Below the pieces are notes generated by a model. The model searched no databases and was not told the DNA's origin. It saw only the letters and a list, made by a program, of their open reading frames with translations. The position numbers were made by a program, and so were the translations under genes. A DNA stretch of 64,000 bases from Arcobacter sp. (GTDB taxonomy: Bacteria > Campylobacterota > Campylobacteria > Campylobacterales > Arcobacteraceae), in assembly GCA_002869535.1 (NCBI GenBank), contig PKUK01000008.1, positions 602,351-666,350 of the forward strand. The letters run 5' to 3'. Of the stretch, positions 39,023 to 47,272 are shown piece by piece (within the stretch, counting starts at the first letter, position 1; the number at the start of each line of letters is the position of its first letter).

Positions 39023-39474
39023 TGAAAAATATAATTGTAGGACTTTCAACCCTAATAATTGTTGGATTAATGATATATGTAGCTTTAATTGGAAAAGCAT
39101 TTCAAGGTGGAGAGGCTGGTAAAATCATTGAAGATATGAAAACATTTAATAAAGTAAAAATAAGCAAAAAAGATTCATCTAAAGAAAATGATGAACTTAA
39201 TTCTTTAAAAGATAGAGCTGGTAATTCATCAGAATTTAAAGTATCACAAAACTTCAAAAGTAAATGTGCTTCATGTCATGGGGTTAATGGAAAAGGAATT
39301 TTAGGACCTGATCTTTTTGGTAAATCATCAGAAGAAATTTATACTTCTTTAATTGAATATAAAAGTGGAAGAAAAGAGAATCCAATCATGAAAGGATTAC
39401 TAATTAAGATTGAAGAAGCAGAATTAAAAGAGTTAGCTGAAGAAATTGGTTCTTTTAAAGATAAGATAAAATAA
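39022..39474 (+). CDS. nosC2: NosC2 monohaem cytochrome c
   Basis: The 150-residue protein has an uncleaved or poorly cleaved N-terminal helix (IIVGLSTLIIVGLMIYVALIG). The haem-binding CASCHGVNGKGILGPDLFG (axial His in CASCH) lies near residues 87-105, in a C-terminal cytochrome c domain similar to that of NosC1. It is the second cytochrome of the Wolinella-type electron path to NosZ. It overlaps nosC1 by one base and ends 10 bp before nosH. Confidence 0.9.
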   Translation: MKNIIVGLSTLIIVGLMIYVALIGKAFQGGEAGKIIEDMKTFNKVKISKKDSSKENDELNSLKDRAGNSSEFKVSQNFKSKCASCHGVNGKGILGPDLFGKSSEEIYTSLIEYKSGRKENPIMKGLLIKIEEAELKELAEEIGSFKDKIK

Positions 39475-39484
39475 AGGTTCTGTT

Positions 39485-40390
39485 ATGGATAAATTTAACA
39501 ATAGAACAACTATCGAAAACAGTTCTTTTTTATCAACATTTATAGATAAAACAAGGGATGGGAAAAGTAAATTAAGTATAAGAGCCAAAAGATATATAAG
39601 TGTTATTTCTATTCATCTTTTTTTCTTTTTATCTTTTTTTATTGACATCCAAGTTTTAGAAGGAACTCTAAATGCTTCAAGATTTTTAGGGTTTCATTTA
39701 ATCGATATTTTTACTACCATTGAAGTATTCGTTGCTACTTACCATATACCAATAAATATGATTATTGGTACGATTACTATTGTTATTATCTATTTAATAA
39801 TAGGCGGTAGATCCTATTGTTCGTGGGTATGTCCTTATGGAATAATTAGTGAAATTGCTGAAAAACTAAATAATAATTTAGTAAAAAGAAAAATAATTAA
39901 ACAGAGAGTCTTCAATAAAAACATTAAATACATCTTTTGGATAATGTTTCTAACAATGGCTTTTACAAGTGGCTATATCGTTTTTGAAACAATAAATGTT
40001 GTTGGAATATTAAGTAGAGCAATCGTTTATGGTTGGTCCGTGGCACTTATTTGGGTTTTATTTGTATTAGCCATTGAAATATTTTATTCAAGAAGAGCTT
40101 GGTGTAAATATATTTGTCCAATTGGTACAACATATGGAGCTATTGGCTGGGTTAGTGCAACAAAAATCGAATGGAATGATAACTGTGACCACTGTATGGT
40201 ATGCCATGATGTTTGCTTTGAAAACCATGTATTAGAATTAACAAAAGCAAAATATGATAAAGAACGAAAAGAAAAAGGTATCAAGCAACAATATGTTACT
40301 AGTGGTGATTGTACATTATGTGGAAGATGTATTGATGTATGTCACTCAGATGCTTTAAAAATTGATTTTAGGTTGAAAAGTATATTATGA
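39485..40390 (+). CDS. nosH: NosH membrane-bound polyferredoxin
   Basis: The 301-residue NapH-like protein has four helices. Two CxxxCP motifs face the cytosol (SYCSWVCPYG and AWCKYICPIGTTYG), and a C-terminal ferredoxin domain carries CDHCMVCHDVC and CTLCGRCIDVC. It probably oxidises menaquinol and passes electrons to periplasmic NosG. It lies 10 bp after nosC2 and overlaps nosF by 4 nt. Confidence 0.92.
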   Translation: MDKFNNRTTIENSSFLSTFIDKTRDGKSKLSIRAKRYISVISIHLFFFLSFFIDIQVLEGTLNASRFLGFHLIDIFTTIEVFVATYHIPINMIIGTITIVIIYLIIGGRSYCSWVCPYGIISEIAEKLNNNLVKRKIIKQRVFNKNIKYIFWIMFLTMAFTSGYIVFETINVVGILSRAIVYGWSVALIWVLFVLAIEIFYSRRAWCKYICPIGTTYGAIGWVSATKIEWNDNCDHCMVCHDVCFENHVLELTKAKYDKERKEKGIKQQYVTSGDCTLCGRCIDVCHSDALKIDFRLKSIL

Positions 40391-41025
40391 TAAAAATAAA
40401 AAATTTAACAAAAAAATTTGGAAATACCGTATCCTTAGATAGTGTAAGTTTAGAGTTTAATATAAATGACCACATAGCACTGATGGGTCCAAATGGAGCA
40501 GGTAAAACTACACTAATTAGACTAATATTAGGTTATTACCATGCAAATAGTGGGGATGTTTCAATCAATGATTTAAGTCCAATAGAAAACAGAGTTGATA
40601 TACTAAAAAAAGTTAGTTTTGTTCCTCAACTTCCACCTCCAATTAAATTAAGTATAAATGAACTATTACACTATATTTGTACTAGCACAAATATAAATAA
40701 AGAATTAATTTATCACTATTGTAAAGAGATGGAATTAGATATAACTCAAATATTGAATAAGTCATTTTTCAAACTATCAGGTGGAATGAAACAAAAACTA
40801 CTGATTTCTGTATCTTTGGCTAAAAATTCAGAAATTATGATTTATGATGAACCAACTGCTAATTTAGATCCAAAAGCAAGAGATAATTTTTATAGACTAT
40901 TAAAACAAAATGATAAAGAGAAGATTATGCTTTTTGTTACGCATAGATTAGAAGAAGTAAAAAACATAACAAATAGACAAATATATTTTGATTTAGGAAA
41001 GGTAATAAGTGATGAGAAATTTTAA
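40387..41025 (+). CDS. nosF: NosF ABC ATPase for NosZ copper-site assembly
   Basis: The 212-residue ATPase has Walker A GPNGAGKTTLI, signature LSGGMKQKL, Walker B IMIYDEPTANLD and H-loop VTHR. It energises the NosDFY complex. It overlaps nosH upstream by 4 nt and nosL downstream by 14 nt, so the cluster is translationally coupled. It is shorter than Pseudomonas NosF (about 300), as is usual in Campylobacterota. Confidence 0.92.
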   Translation: MIKIKNLTKKFGNTVSLDSVSLEFNINDHIALMGPNGAGKTTLIRLILGYYHANSGDVSINDLSPIENRVDILKKVSFVPQLPPPIKLSINELLHYICTSTNINKELIYHYCKEMELDITQILNKSFFKLSGGMKQKLLISVSLAKNSEIMIYDEPTANLDPKARDNFYRLLKQNDKEKIMLFVTHRLEEVKNITNRQIYFDLGKVISDEKF

Positions 41026-41494
41026 ATATGGCGTATTTTTATTTTTTGCTATTTTCTTTATTTCATGTAGTGATTCAACATCCTCAGAAAATGATATAAA
41101 AAAAATACATTGGGATAGGGATATGTGTGATAGATGTAGAATGGTTATAAGTGAAAAAAAATTTGCTGTGCAAGTTATAAATCCACATACAAATAAAACG
41201 TTTCTTTTTGATGATTTAGGCTGTGCTATATCATGGTTTGAAGAAGAGAATCAACCTTGGATAAAAGAAGCGAAAATTTGGATTAATGATGCACACAATG
41301 GATCATTTATTGATGCAAAAGAAGCTATTTACACAAAAGAAAACATAACTCCTATGGGTTATGGTTTTAGTGCATATACACAAAAGACAAAACCAAAAAA
41401 TGAAAGGTACTTTTCATTTGAAGAGAGTGTTGAACTAATCAATTTACGAAATCATGAATATCAACAAGAAAAAATTGGGACTAAAAATGAATAA
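41012..41494 (+). CDS. nosL: NosL copper chaperone lipoprotein
   Basis: The 160-residue protein has a lipoprotein signal (FLFFAIFFISCSDST). The NosL copper-binding motif is in WDRDMCDRCRMVISEKKFAVQ, with the C-x-x-C-x-M pattern; MGYGFSAY is the second conserved region. It delivers Cu(I) to NosD/apo-NosZ in the periplasm. I chose the ATG at 41012; the GTG at 41009 is an alternative. The start lies inside the nosF end and the gene overlaps nosY by 8 nt. Confidence 0.9.
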   Translation: MRNFKYGVFLFFAIFFISCSDSTSSENDIKKIHWDRDMCDRCRMVISEKKFAVQVINPHTNKTFLFDDLGCAISWFEEENQPWIKEAKIWINDAHNGSFIDAKEAIYTKENITPMGYGFSAYTQKTKPKNERYFSFEESVELINLRNHEYQQEKIGTKNE

Positions 41495-42314
41495 TCTTTT
41501 ATTGGTAGCATTCCTAGACTTAAAAGAGTCAATAAGAGCTAAATGGTTTTTAGTTTATACTCTTGTATTTGGTGGATTAATTGCTATTTTTTTTATTACA
41601 GGAGTTACACAATCTCAAGTAATGGGATTCAATGGTTTGAGCAGATTACTTTTAATGTATATTCAAATTACAATTGTAATTTTACCAATATTTATTTTAA
41701 TTACAACAGTTAGATCTATTTCCTCAGATAGGGATAGCAATATCCTAGAGTATATGCTCTCTTTTCCTATTTCATTAAAACAATACTATTGGGGTAAAGT
41801 TATTGGAAGATTTATTACAGTATTTTCACCTGTATTTTTAGCAATGATTTTAGCAATAATCATTGGATTAGTTAAAGGGGCATCAATTCCTTGGGCTATA
41901 TTATTTTTATATTCTGGCCTAATATTTTCGTTATGTTTATCATTTTTAGGAATTGCTTTTTTTATATCTACTATTGTTAAATCCTCTGAAGTATCTTTAG
42001 GAATTGCTTTTTTTGTTTGGATTTTTCTTTTAGCATTTATTGATATTGCTTTAATATCTTTAATGTTACAAAATAGAATGGACGAAAGTCTTATTATTGG
42101 TATATCATTGCTTAATCCATTAGAAGTATTTAGGGTAGCTGCAATTTCACTTTTTGACCCAGAGCTTACCGTAATGGGTCCTGTTGCATACACTATTTTA
42201 GATAATGTTAATCAAAAAGTTTTTGTAATTTTATCAATTATTTATCCAGTGATTTTAGGTTTTGCTTTTGCATTTATAGGATTAATCACTTTTAGAAAGA
42301 ATGATTTAGTATAG
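41487..42314 (+). CDS. nosY: NosY ABC permease for NosZ maturation
   Basis: The 275-residue protein has six helices of the ABC-2 type, beginning NNLLLVAFLDLKESIRAKWF. It contains SSDRDSNILEYMLSFPISLKQYYWGK, a conserved coupling region of NosY. It forms the membrane part of NosDFY. The ATG at 41487 has TTGGGA upstream; a further ATG at 41454 is less likely because it lies deep in nosL. The gene is followed 9 bp later by a second NosL-type gene. Confidence 0.92.
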   Translation: MNNLLLVAFLDLKESIRAKWFLVYTLVFGGLIAIFFITGVTQSQVMGFNGLSRLLLMYIQITIVILPIFILITTVRSISSDRDSNILEYMLSFPISLKQYYWGKVIGRFITVFSPVFLAMILAIIIGLVKGASIPWAILFLYSGLIFSLCLSFLGIAFFISTIVKSSEVSLGIAFFVWIFLLAFIDIALISLMLQNRMDESLIIGISLLNPLEVFRVAAISLFDPELTVMGPVAYTILDNVNQKVFVILSIIYPVILGFAFAFIGLITFRKNDLV

Positions 42315-42323
42315 GAGAATATT

Positions 42324-42797
42324 ATGTTAAAAAGAAGTATATTTGGATTGTTAATAATTAGTACATTAGGATTTAGTTCACAAATCATCTATTCAAAAGA
42401 TGATTTAGGAGTTGTAAGAAAAATAAATATTGCAAAAAATCCTACTTGGGTTGCACAAATTACGACAAATAAAGGCAAAAAAGCTCTATTTTGTTCTCCA
42501 AAGTCAATGTTTGAATTTTATCATAGACCTCAACTTTTTGAAGAGTATGAAGCAATGAGTTCTGATGATTTAGATGAAATATTAGTAACAGATTATAATA
42601 GTTTAAAACCTATAAATGGAAGAAATGCTTACTATGTTTATGGCTCTTCAAAAACTTCTCCTTCTGGTGATGACTTAGTCGTCTTCGAAAAAGAAATGGA
42701 TGCGAAAAATTTTGCTTCAAAGTATAATGGAAAAAGAATATTTAGATTTTCTAAAGTCTCATTTGCTTTAATTGAACTTTTAAATGGTGATATATAA
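42324..42797 (+). CDS. Second NosL-family protein
   Basis: The 157-residue protein has a signal peptide (MLKRSIFGLLIISTLGFSSQ) rather than a lipoprotein motif. It carries NosL-family features: NPTWVAQITTNKGKKALFCSPKSMFEFYHRPQ and DYNSLKPINGRNAYYVYGS with SGDDLVVFEKEMDAKNFAS. The C-x-x-C-x-M pattern is absent, and it has a single Cys. It lies 9 bp after nosY and ends the nos operon. Its role in copper delivery or sulphur handling for CuZ is unknown. Confidence 0.78.
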   Translation: MLKRSIFGLLIISTLGFSSQIIYSKDDLGVVRKINIAKNPTWVAQITTNKGKKALFCSPKSMFEFYHRPQLFEEYEAMSSDDLDEILVTDYNSLKPINGRNAYYVYGSSKTSPSGDDLVVFEKEMDAKNFASKYNGKRIFRFSKVSFALIELLNGDI

Positions 42798-42845
42798 ATT
42801 AGATATTAAAAAATTATTGTTCTTTAACATCTATAAGCTACTTAC

Positions 42846-42875
42846 TAAACAAAGAGTTAAATTACTCTTTGTTTA
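42846..42875. terminator. Bidirectional terminator between the nos cluster and siroheme gene
   Basis: TAAACAAAGAGT and ACTCTTTGTTTA form 12-bp arms with a TAAATT loop between two convergent genes. Confidence 0.8.
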
Positions 42876-42878
42876 AGA

Positions 42879-43430
42879 CTACTTCCAATTTTCTATAAAA
42901 TCTTTACTTTTCTTTTTTAATAACTCCATTCTACTTTTGCCTTTTGGTAAAGTATTTCTCAGAGTTTTCATCTCTTTTAAAAAATCACCTACACTATTTG
43001 GAATAATATTTTCTAAATAGTTTTTTAACTCTTTAGAAAAAGAGGGAGAAGTTCCATTTGTGGAAATAGATATTATCAAATCATCTTTTTTTAACATGGA
43101 AGTAAAAGTAAAATCACATAGCTCCAAAACATCTGAGCAGGTATACAAAATATTTTTATCTCTTGTATGTTGATAAATCTCCTTTTGAAGATTTATATCA
43201 TCAACACAGGCAATTACTATATTAAAACCTTCTATATCTTTTTTTTCATACTCTTTTTCAAGAGTTTTTATATAAAAACCCTTTATCACACAACTTATTG
43301 TTGGGGCAAGAACAACTATATCATTTGTAAAATTTAGTAATTTCTTTATTTTATTTGTTGCAATTTTACCTGCACCTACAACTAGAATTTTTCTATTTTT
43401 AAGATTTAAAGATATAGGAAAAGCGTTCAT
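42879..43430 (-). CDS. Precorrin-2 dehydrogenase/siroheme synthase (Met8/CysG-N type)
   Basis: The 183-residue protein begins with MNAFPISLNLKNRKILVVGAGKIATNK, a Rossmann NAD-binding loop typical of CysG-N/Met8. The middle segment has CSDVLELCDFTFTSMLKKDDLIISISTNG. It oxidises precorrin-2 to sirohydrochlorin and may insert iron, giving siroheme, the precursor of haem d1. It overlaps the TrpD-like gene upstream by one base, so the pair forms an operon between nos and nor. NirE (52696) supplies precorrin-2. Confidence 0.85.
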   Translation of the reverse strand: MNAFPISLNLKNRKILVVGAGKIATNKIKKLLNFTNDIVVLAPTISCVIKGFYIKTLEKEYEKKDIEGFNIVIACVDDINLQKEIYQHTRDKNILYTCSDVLELCDFTFTSMLKKDDLIISISTNGTSPSFSKELKNYLENIIPNSVGDFLKEMKTLRNTLPKGKSRMELLKKKSKDFIENWK

Positions 43431-44323
43431 TAATCTAACATCTCATAGGCACTATTTATATCTTCTGCTTTATTTGCACAATATAAATGTAAAGCTGCGT
43501 TTAGTTTTGCAAGTTTTTCTAAATTGGCACAGGGGTTATTTATCTCATTTATTGCTTCTTCTAAAGTAATCTTATCAAAACTCTTATCATAATTTATTCC
43601 ATAATATGCAGGATCTATAATAAACTCTTCAAGTCCATTTTGCATTTTTACCCAAGCTTTTGATTTATTGAAAATCTCAGGTCTACCTTCTGCTGCTTTT
43701 ACTACTACAAATTTTTCATAATTTGAAGCAAAAATTTCACTATACTTTTCAACATAAGGCTTATGATAAGCAGAAGTTAAAGCAAATTTTGAATTGGCAG
43801 GATTAAGAAGCTTTTCAACTGTATTAAAAGCACTTCTTAATTTTAATATTTTTCTTAAATCTGTAATTGCACTCAATTTTGGTAAAAACTCTTTTCTATC
43901 AAAATAGTGAATATTTTCATCTAATTTAATGTTTGTAGCAATATCCTTTATTGTAATACCATCTTTTGCTGGTTGTAAAACATCTCCACTAACTACAATG
44001 TTCAAATCAAACTTTTTTAAATACTTTGCCACTAGTGGAAAAAGATATGTACCATCTGTTTTCCCATCATAAGGGAAACCTAGTTCTATTGAGTTTGGAA
44101 TATTTACCTTTTTTATATATTCATTACAAACATCTAATGTTGCTTTTAATTCTGCGTTTGTTTCAAGTCTGACTCTCCATCCAAGTAAAAATGCAACTAC
44201 TAGTTCACTTTGAACTTCTTCATTTAATATTTGTCTAATACAATCTTTCATCTCTTCTTGTGTTAATTCTCTATTTGACTTAGGTCCTGTTCCTACTGCT
44301 TTTATATATTTAAAAAAACTCAT
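43430..44323 (-). CDS. TrpD2/YbiB-like glycosyl-transferase-family protein (copy 1)
   Basis: The 297-residue protein is related to anthranilate phosphoribosyltransferase (TrpD2-like). The N-terminal helical bundle includes AVGTGPKSNRELTQEEM, and the nucleoside-binding half contains VVSGDVLQPAKDGITIKDI. The anthranilate-pathway signature GTGGD and KHGNR are not intact, so tryptophan synthesis is unlikely. It overlaps a siroheme-synthesis gene by one base. A paralogue of the same length (57251) stands beside napA. The family's role is not established, and a link to tetrapyrrole or Mo-cofactor metabolism is only inferred from context. Confidence 0.72.
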   Translation of the reverse strand: MSFFKYIKAVGTGPKSNRELTQEEMKDCIRQILNEEVQSELVVAFLLGWRVRLETNAELKATLDVCNEYIKKVNIPNSIELGFPYDGKTDGTYLFPLVAKYLKKFDLNIVVSGDVLQPAKDGITIKDIATNIKLDENIHYFDRKEFLPKLSAITDLRKILKLRSAFNTVEKLLNPANSKFALTSAYHKPYVEKYSEIFASNYEKFVVVKAAEGRPEIFNKSKAWVKMQNGLEEFIIDPAYYGINYDKSFDKITLEEAINEINNPCANLEKLAKLNAALHLYCANKAEDINSAYEMLD

Positions 44324-44470
44324 AATTACCTCATTTATTTAATGTTGCATGTATTATATAACACTATTCTTATAATTTAGAATTATTTATTATTTAATAC
44401 TTCATGCTAAACACTCTTATTAACTTAATAAAATCTTAATTTATCAAAATACTTTTTTTTATTAAAATTA

Positions 44471-44484
44471 TTGATAAATATCAA
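44471..44484 (+). promoter_or_regulatory. Fnr/NnrR-type box before the nor operon
   Basis: TTGATAAATATCAA is a perfect Fnr-type site ending 64 bp before the first nor-cluster ATG. A TACTAA at 44504-44509 could be the -10 box, which would put the site near -40. Confidence 0.72.
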
Positions 44485-44548
44485 TTTTTTTTTTCAACTT
44501 TTCTACTAAACTTTTGAATAGTTCAGTATATGAATTAGGAGAAAATAT

Positions 44549-44878
44549 ATGGAAATAGCACCTTTAATTATAAGACCGGAAATTCCTCTGGAGAATTTCT
44601 TTCCTATATTTTTATCATCCGCAATGGTAATTATACTAGGGCTTGGATACATTGGTATTTATACTATTGTCCGATTAGGCAAACTTCATAAAAGTTTTAT
44701 GCCAGCAGCATATGCTTTTTGGATTGCGCAAACATACTGTTTATACTACCTTGGTGTTTTAATAAAAAGTGAACCTTTTACACAATATGTGTTATTTGGT
44801 GCGATGGTTGGTTTCCTACTAATTCCACACTTCGTATACTTTTTAATGGTTAAAACCCATGAGTCAGTAGAACATTAA
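44549..44878 (+). CDS. Small three-helix membrane protein before norC
   Basis: The 109-residue protein has about three helices (FPIFLSSAMVIILGLGYIGIY, AYAFWIAQTYCLYYLGVLI and YVLFGAMVGFLLIPHFVYFL). It has no domain I recognise. It is the first gene behind the Fnr-type box and lies 13 bp before norC, so it belongs to the nor operon. Its position suggests an assembly or stability factor for the NO reductase. Comparable small membrane genes accompany nor clusters, but no function is known to me. The ATG has TAGGAGAA upstream. Confidence 0.75.
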   Translation: MEIAPLIIRPEIPLENFFPIFLSSAMVIILGLGYIGIYTIVRLGKLHKSFMPAAYAFWIAQTYCLYYLGVLIKSEPFTQYVLFGAMVGFLLIPHFVYFLMVKTHESVEH

Positions 44879-44891
44879 AAAGGAGAAAACG

Positions 44892-45584
44892 GTGGCTAAA
44901 AAAGAAGTCTCTGTATGGGGAAGTAATAGGTTTTGGCAAAGATCAGCAGCTTGGGTTACTGGATTTAGTGCTATGTTACTAATTTGGTTGACATTTGACA
45001 CTGTACCTCAAATAGCTATGGGTACAGACAAAGATATCCAAAATGGAATAACTAAAAGAGTTCCAAGTCCAACTGTTATTAACTACAAAATTAGTTACGA
45101 CATGAGTGAAAAAAGAGGTCATGAAGTGCCAGTTATTGGTGGAAATGATGGAAGTGGTAATAGTATGTTTACTGAAAAAGAGAAGTTTTTTGGTAGAGAT
45201 GATTATTCACAAAAAGAAGCGGCTGATTTACTTCATTTAGGTAAATTAGGTACGCAAGCAAAAAATTGTATGGATTGCCATACATTACTTGGAAATGGTG
45301 CATATTATGCTCCTGATTTAACTAAAGCTTGGTTAGATCCAATGTGGAGTGAAAATGGACCTTATAGAGGAATGACAGGAAAAGCAACTAAAGAAGAAGC
45401 TATGGCAGAATTTTTAATGCATCCTTCACAATATCCTACACATGCTAGAATGATGCCAAACCTTGGTATTACAGAAGATGAAGCAAAAGGGATTGTTGCT
45501 TTCTTAAAACATATGTCTTCAATTGACACAAATGGTTTCCCTAGAAACTTTGGGAAAATGCAAGGAGCTGTAAATGGCAAGTAA
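44892..45584 (+). CDS. norC: NorC cytochrome c subunit of nitric oxide reductase
   Basis: The 230-residue membrane-anchored cytochrome has one N-terminal helix and haem motif CMDCH (C126, C129, H130) in NCMDCHTLLGNGAYYAPDL. The downstream ARMMPNLGITEDEAKGIVAFL is typical, including the axial Met. It delivers electrons to NorB for 2 NO to N2O. It is longer than Pseudomonas NorC (146) because of an insert of about 80 residues before the haem, as in other Campylobacterota. The GTG start at 44892 has AAGGAG. It overlaps norB by 11 nt. Confidence 0.93.
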   Translation: MAKKEVSVWGSNRFWQRSAAWVTGFSAMLLIWLTFDTVPQIAMGTDKDIQNGITKRVPSPTVINYKISYDMSEKRGHEVPVIGGNDGSGNSMFTEKEKFFGRDDYSQKEAADLLHLGKLGTQAKNCMDCHTLLGNGAYYAPDLTKAWLDPMWSENGPYRGMTGKATKEEAMAEFLMHPSQYPTHARMMPNLGITEDEAKGIVAFLKHMSSIDTNGFPRNFGKMQGAVNGK

Positions 45585-46992
45585 TTTAAAATTTGAATCC
45601 CAAAGACTTGGGACTTGGTATTTTACTGTAGCGGCAACACTTTTCGGTGCACAGTTATTATTTGGTTTAATTGCAGCAACTCAATTTGTTGTTCCAGGTT
45701 TTCTTTTTGAAACATTAGATTTTTCAATTGCAAGAATGGTGCATATCAATGCCTTAGTTGTATGGTTATTATATGCAATGATTGGTGCAGTATATTTTAT
45801 TTTACCTGATGAAACAGGGATTGAGACAGTTGGTGTTGGTATTGGGAAAATACTATTTTTTGTTCTAACAGCAGCTGTTGCAGTTGTGGTTTTAGTATAT
45901 ATTTTTATTCAAGTTGGACCTGCAAAAGAATCTACAATTTGGTTAATTACAGAAGGTAGAGAATATATTGAAGCTCCAAGATGGGCAGATATTGGAATTG
46001 TTGTTGTTGTACTTGGTTTTATTGCTAATGTATATTTAACAGCAATAAAAGGTGAACGAACTGGAATTATGACAGTTCTTATGGCAGATTTACTTGCACT
46101 TGCAGGTTTATACCTTGCTGGTATGTTCTTTACAGATAATATCTCTATGGATCAATATTGGTGGTGGTGGGTTATCCACTTATGGGTTGAAGCTACTTGG
46201 GAAGTTTTTGTTGCTTGTTTAGCTGGTTATGGTTTAATTAAAACTATTGGTGCAAATAGACAAATCGTTGAAATGTGGTTATGGATTGAAGTAGCTATGT
46301 TATTTGGTTCTGGTATTTTAGGTATTGGGCATCACTATTTTTGGATTGGTACGCCTGAGTACTGGTGGGAAATTGGAGCATTATTCTCTGCACTTGAACC
46401 TGTTCCATTAATTGGTATGTTTGTACACGTATTATATGACTGGGGAAAAGAATCTGGTCATGCAGCAGCAAATGGTACAAAACACTCTATTTCAAATACA
46501 CCTGCATTTAGTTGGTTTGTAGTAAATACTTTTGGTAACTTTATTGGTGCTGGTATTTGGGGATTTATGCATACGCTACCTCAAATCAATCTATATACAC
46601 ACGGTACACAATGGCCAGCAGCACACGGTCACCTTGCTTTCTATGGGGCATACGCTACGATTTTAATAGGTATGTTTTATATGGGTGTTCAAGGTTCAAA
46701 TGGAATTAAAGAGTTACGCGCAACTTTTGCTTCTAAAATGGCAATTACTTTAATTACATTTGGTGTTGTGGGTATGACTGTTGCCTTAACTGCTTCTGCT
46801 TATGTTCAAACTATGGTAGAAAGAGCACAATGGGGTGCAACGTGGGAAGGTTTCTTCGCTGCACAAGAATCAATGTGGTTCATGCAAGGTATGGGATGGA
46901 GACTGGCAATGGGTGTTGTTACATTTATTGGATTTATTTACTTAGTAAAAGATTTATTAAGTACAGGTTCTAATCCTAAACACATAAGATAA
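45574..46992 (+). CDS. norB: NorB catalytic subunit of nitric oxide reductase
   Basis: The 472-residue haem-copper-oxidase-family membrane protein has 12 helices. Helix II carries MVHINALVVWLLY, and the dinuclear haem b3/FeB site has histidines in HLWVEATWEVF and GHHYFWIGTPEYWWEIG. The helix VAMLFGSGILGIGHHYF and the glutamates that replace CuB-type tuning are as in cNOR. It reduces NO to N2O. It overlaps norC by 11 nt, so the two are co-translated, and is followed by a 50-codon gene. Confidence 0.95.
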   Translation: MASNLKFESQRLGTWYFTVAATLFGAQLLFGLIAATQFVVPGFLFETLDFSIARMVHINALVVWLLYAMIGAVYFILPDETGIETVGVGIGKILFFVLTAAVAVVVLVYIFIQVGPAKESTIWLITEGREYIEAPRWADIGIVVVVLGFIANVYLTAIKGERTGIMTVLMADLLALAGLYLAGMFFTDNISMDQYWWWWVIHLWVEATWEVFVACLAGYGLIKTIGANRQIVEMWLWIEVAMLFGSGILGIGHHYFWIGTPEYWWEIGALFSALEPVPLIGMFVHVLYDWGKESGHAAANGTKHSISNTPAFSWFVVNTFGNFIGAGIWGFMHTLPQINLYTHGTQWPAAHGHLAFYGAYATILIGMFYMGVQGSNGIKELRATFASKMAITLITFGVVGMTVALTASAYVQTMVERAQWGATWEGFFAAQESMWFMQGMGWRLAMGVVTFIGFIYLVKDLLSTGSNPKHIR

Positions 46993-47002
46993 GGAGTACA
47001 CA

Positions 47003-47155
47003 ATGTTTGAAGTATTTACAGATGTAGTTCCAAGTTTTTTTGGAACACTAAATCAAGGACCTATGACTTTAACAATTTTTCTACATACGGTAATAATTTT
47101 ACCTATGTTTTTTCTTTATAGACAAGAAAAAAAGAGATTGGAAAACGAGCAATAA
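47003..47155 (+). CDS. 50-residue membrane protein after norB
   Basis: A short open frame starts at ATG 47003, with AAGGAG 7 nt upstream, and ends at TAA 47153-47155. It encodes one helix (MTLTIFLHTVIILPMFFLY) and a basic tail (RQEKKRLENEQ). It follows norB by 10 bp and precedes a terminator, so it is the last gene of the nor operon. I recognise no family. Size and topology fit a small accessory subunit like CcoQ, but that is analogy only. Confidence 0.68.
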   Translation: MFEVFTDVVPSFFGTLNQGPMTLTIFLHTVIILPMFFLYRQEKKRLENEQ

Positions 47156-47160
47156 AATAG

Positions 47161-47235
47161 AAATCAAATAGGAGACTTTCTCCATTTGATTTAAGAAACT
47201 CGACAAAGCATAATTAATATTTTACTTATGCTTTG
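47161..47235 (+). terminator. Two hairpins between the nor operon and nirS
   Basis: First: AAATCAAATAGGAGA pairs with TCTCCATTTGATTT (47161-47192, one bulged base). Second: CAAAGCATAA (47204-47213) pairs with TTATGCTTTG (47226-47235), a perfect 10-bp repeat. They lie right after the nor operon. Neither has a strong T-run, so partial readthrough into nirS is possible. Confidence 0.65.
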
Positions 47236-47272
47236 CCAATAAATTGTGTAATATAAAGATAAGGAGACTAGT

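Noticed and set aside
47156-47272. A Fnr-type box directly before nirS
   Set aside because: The only TTGAT (47187) has no matching right half at the required spacing.
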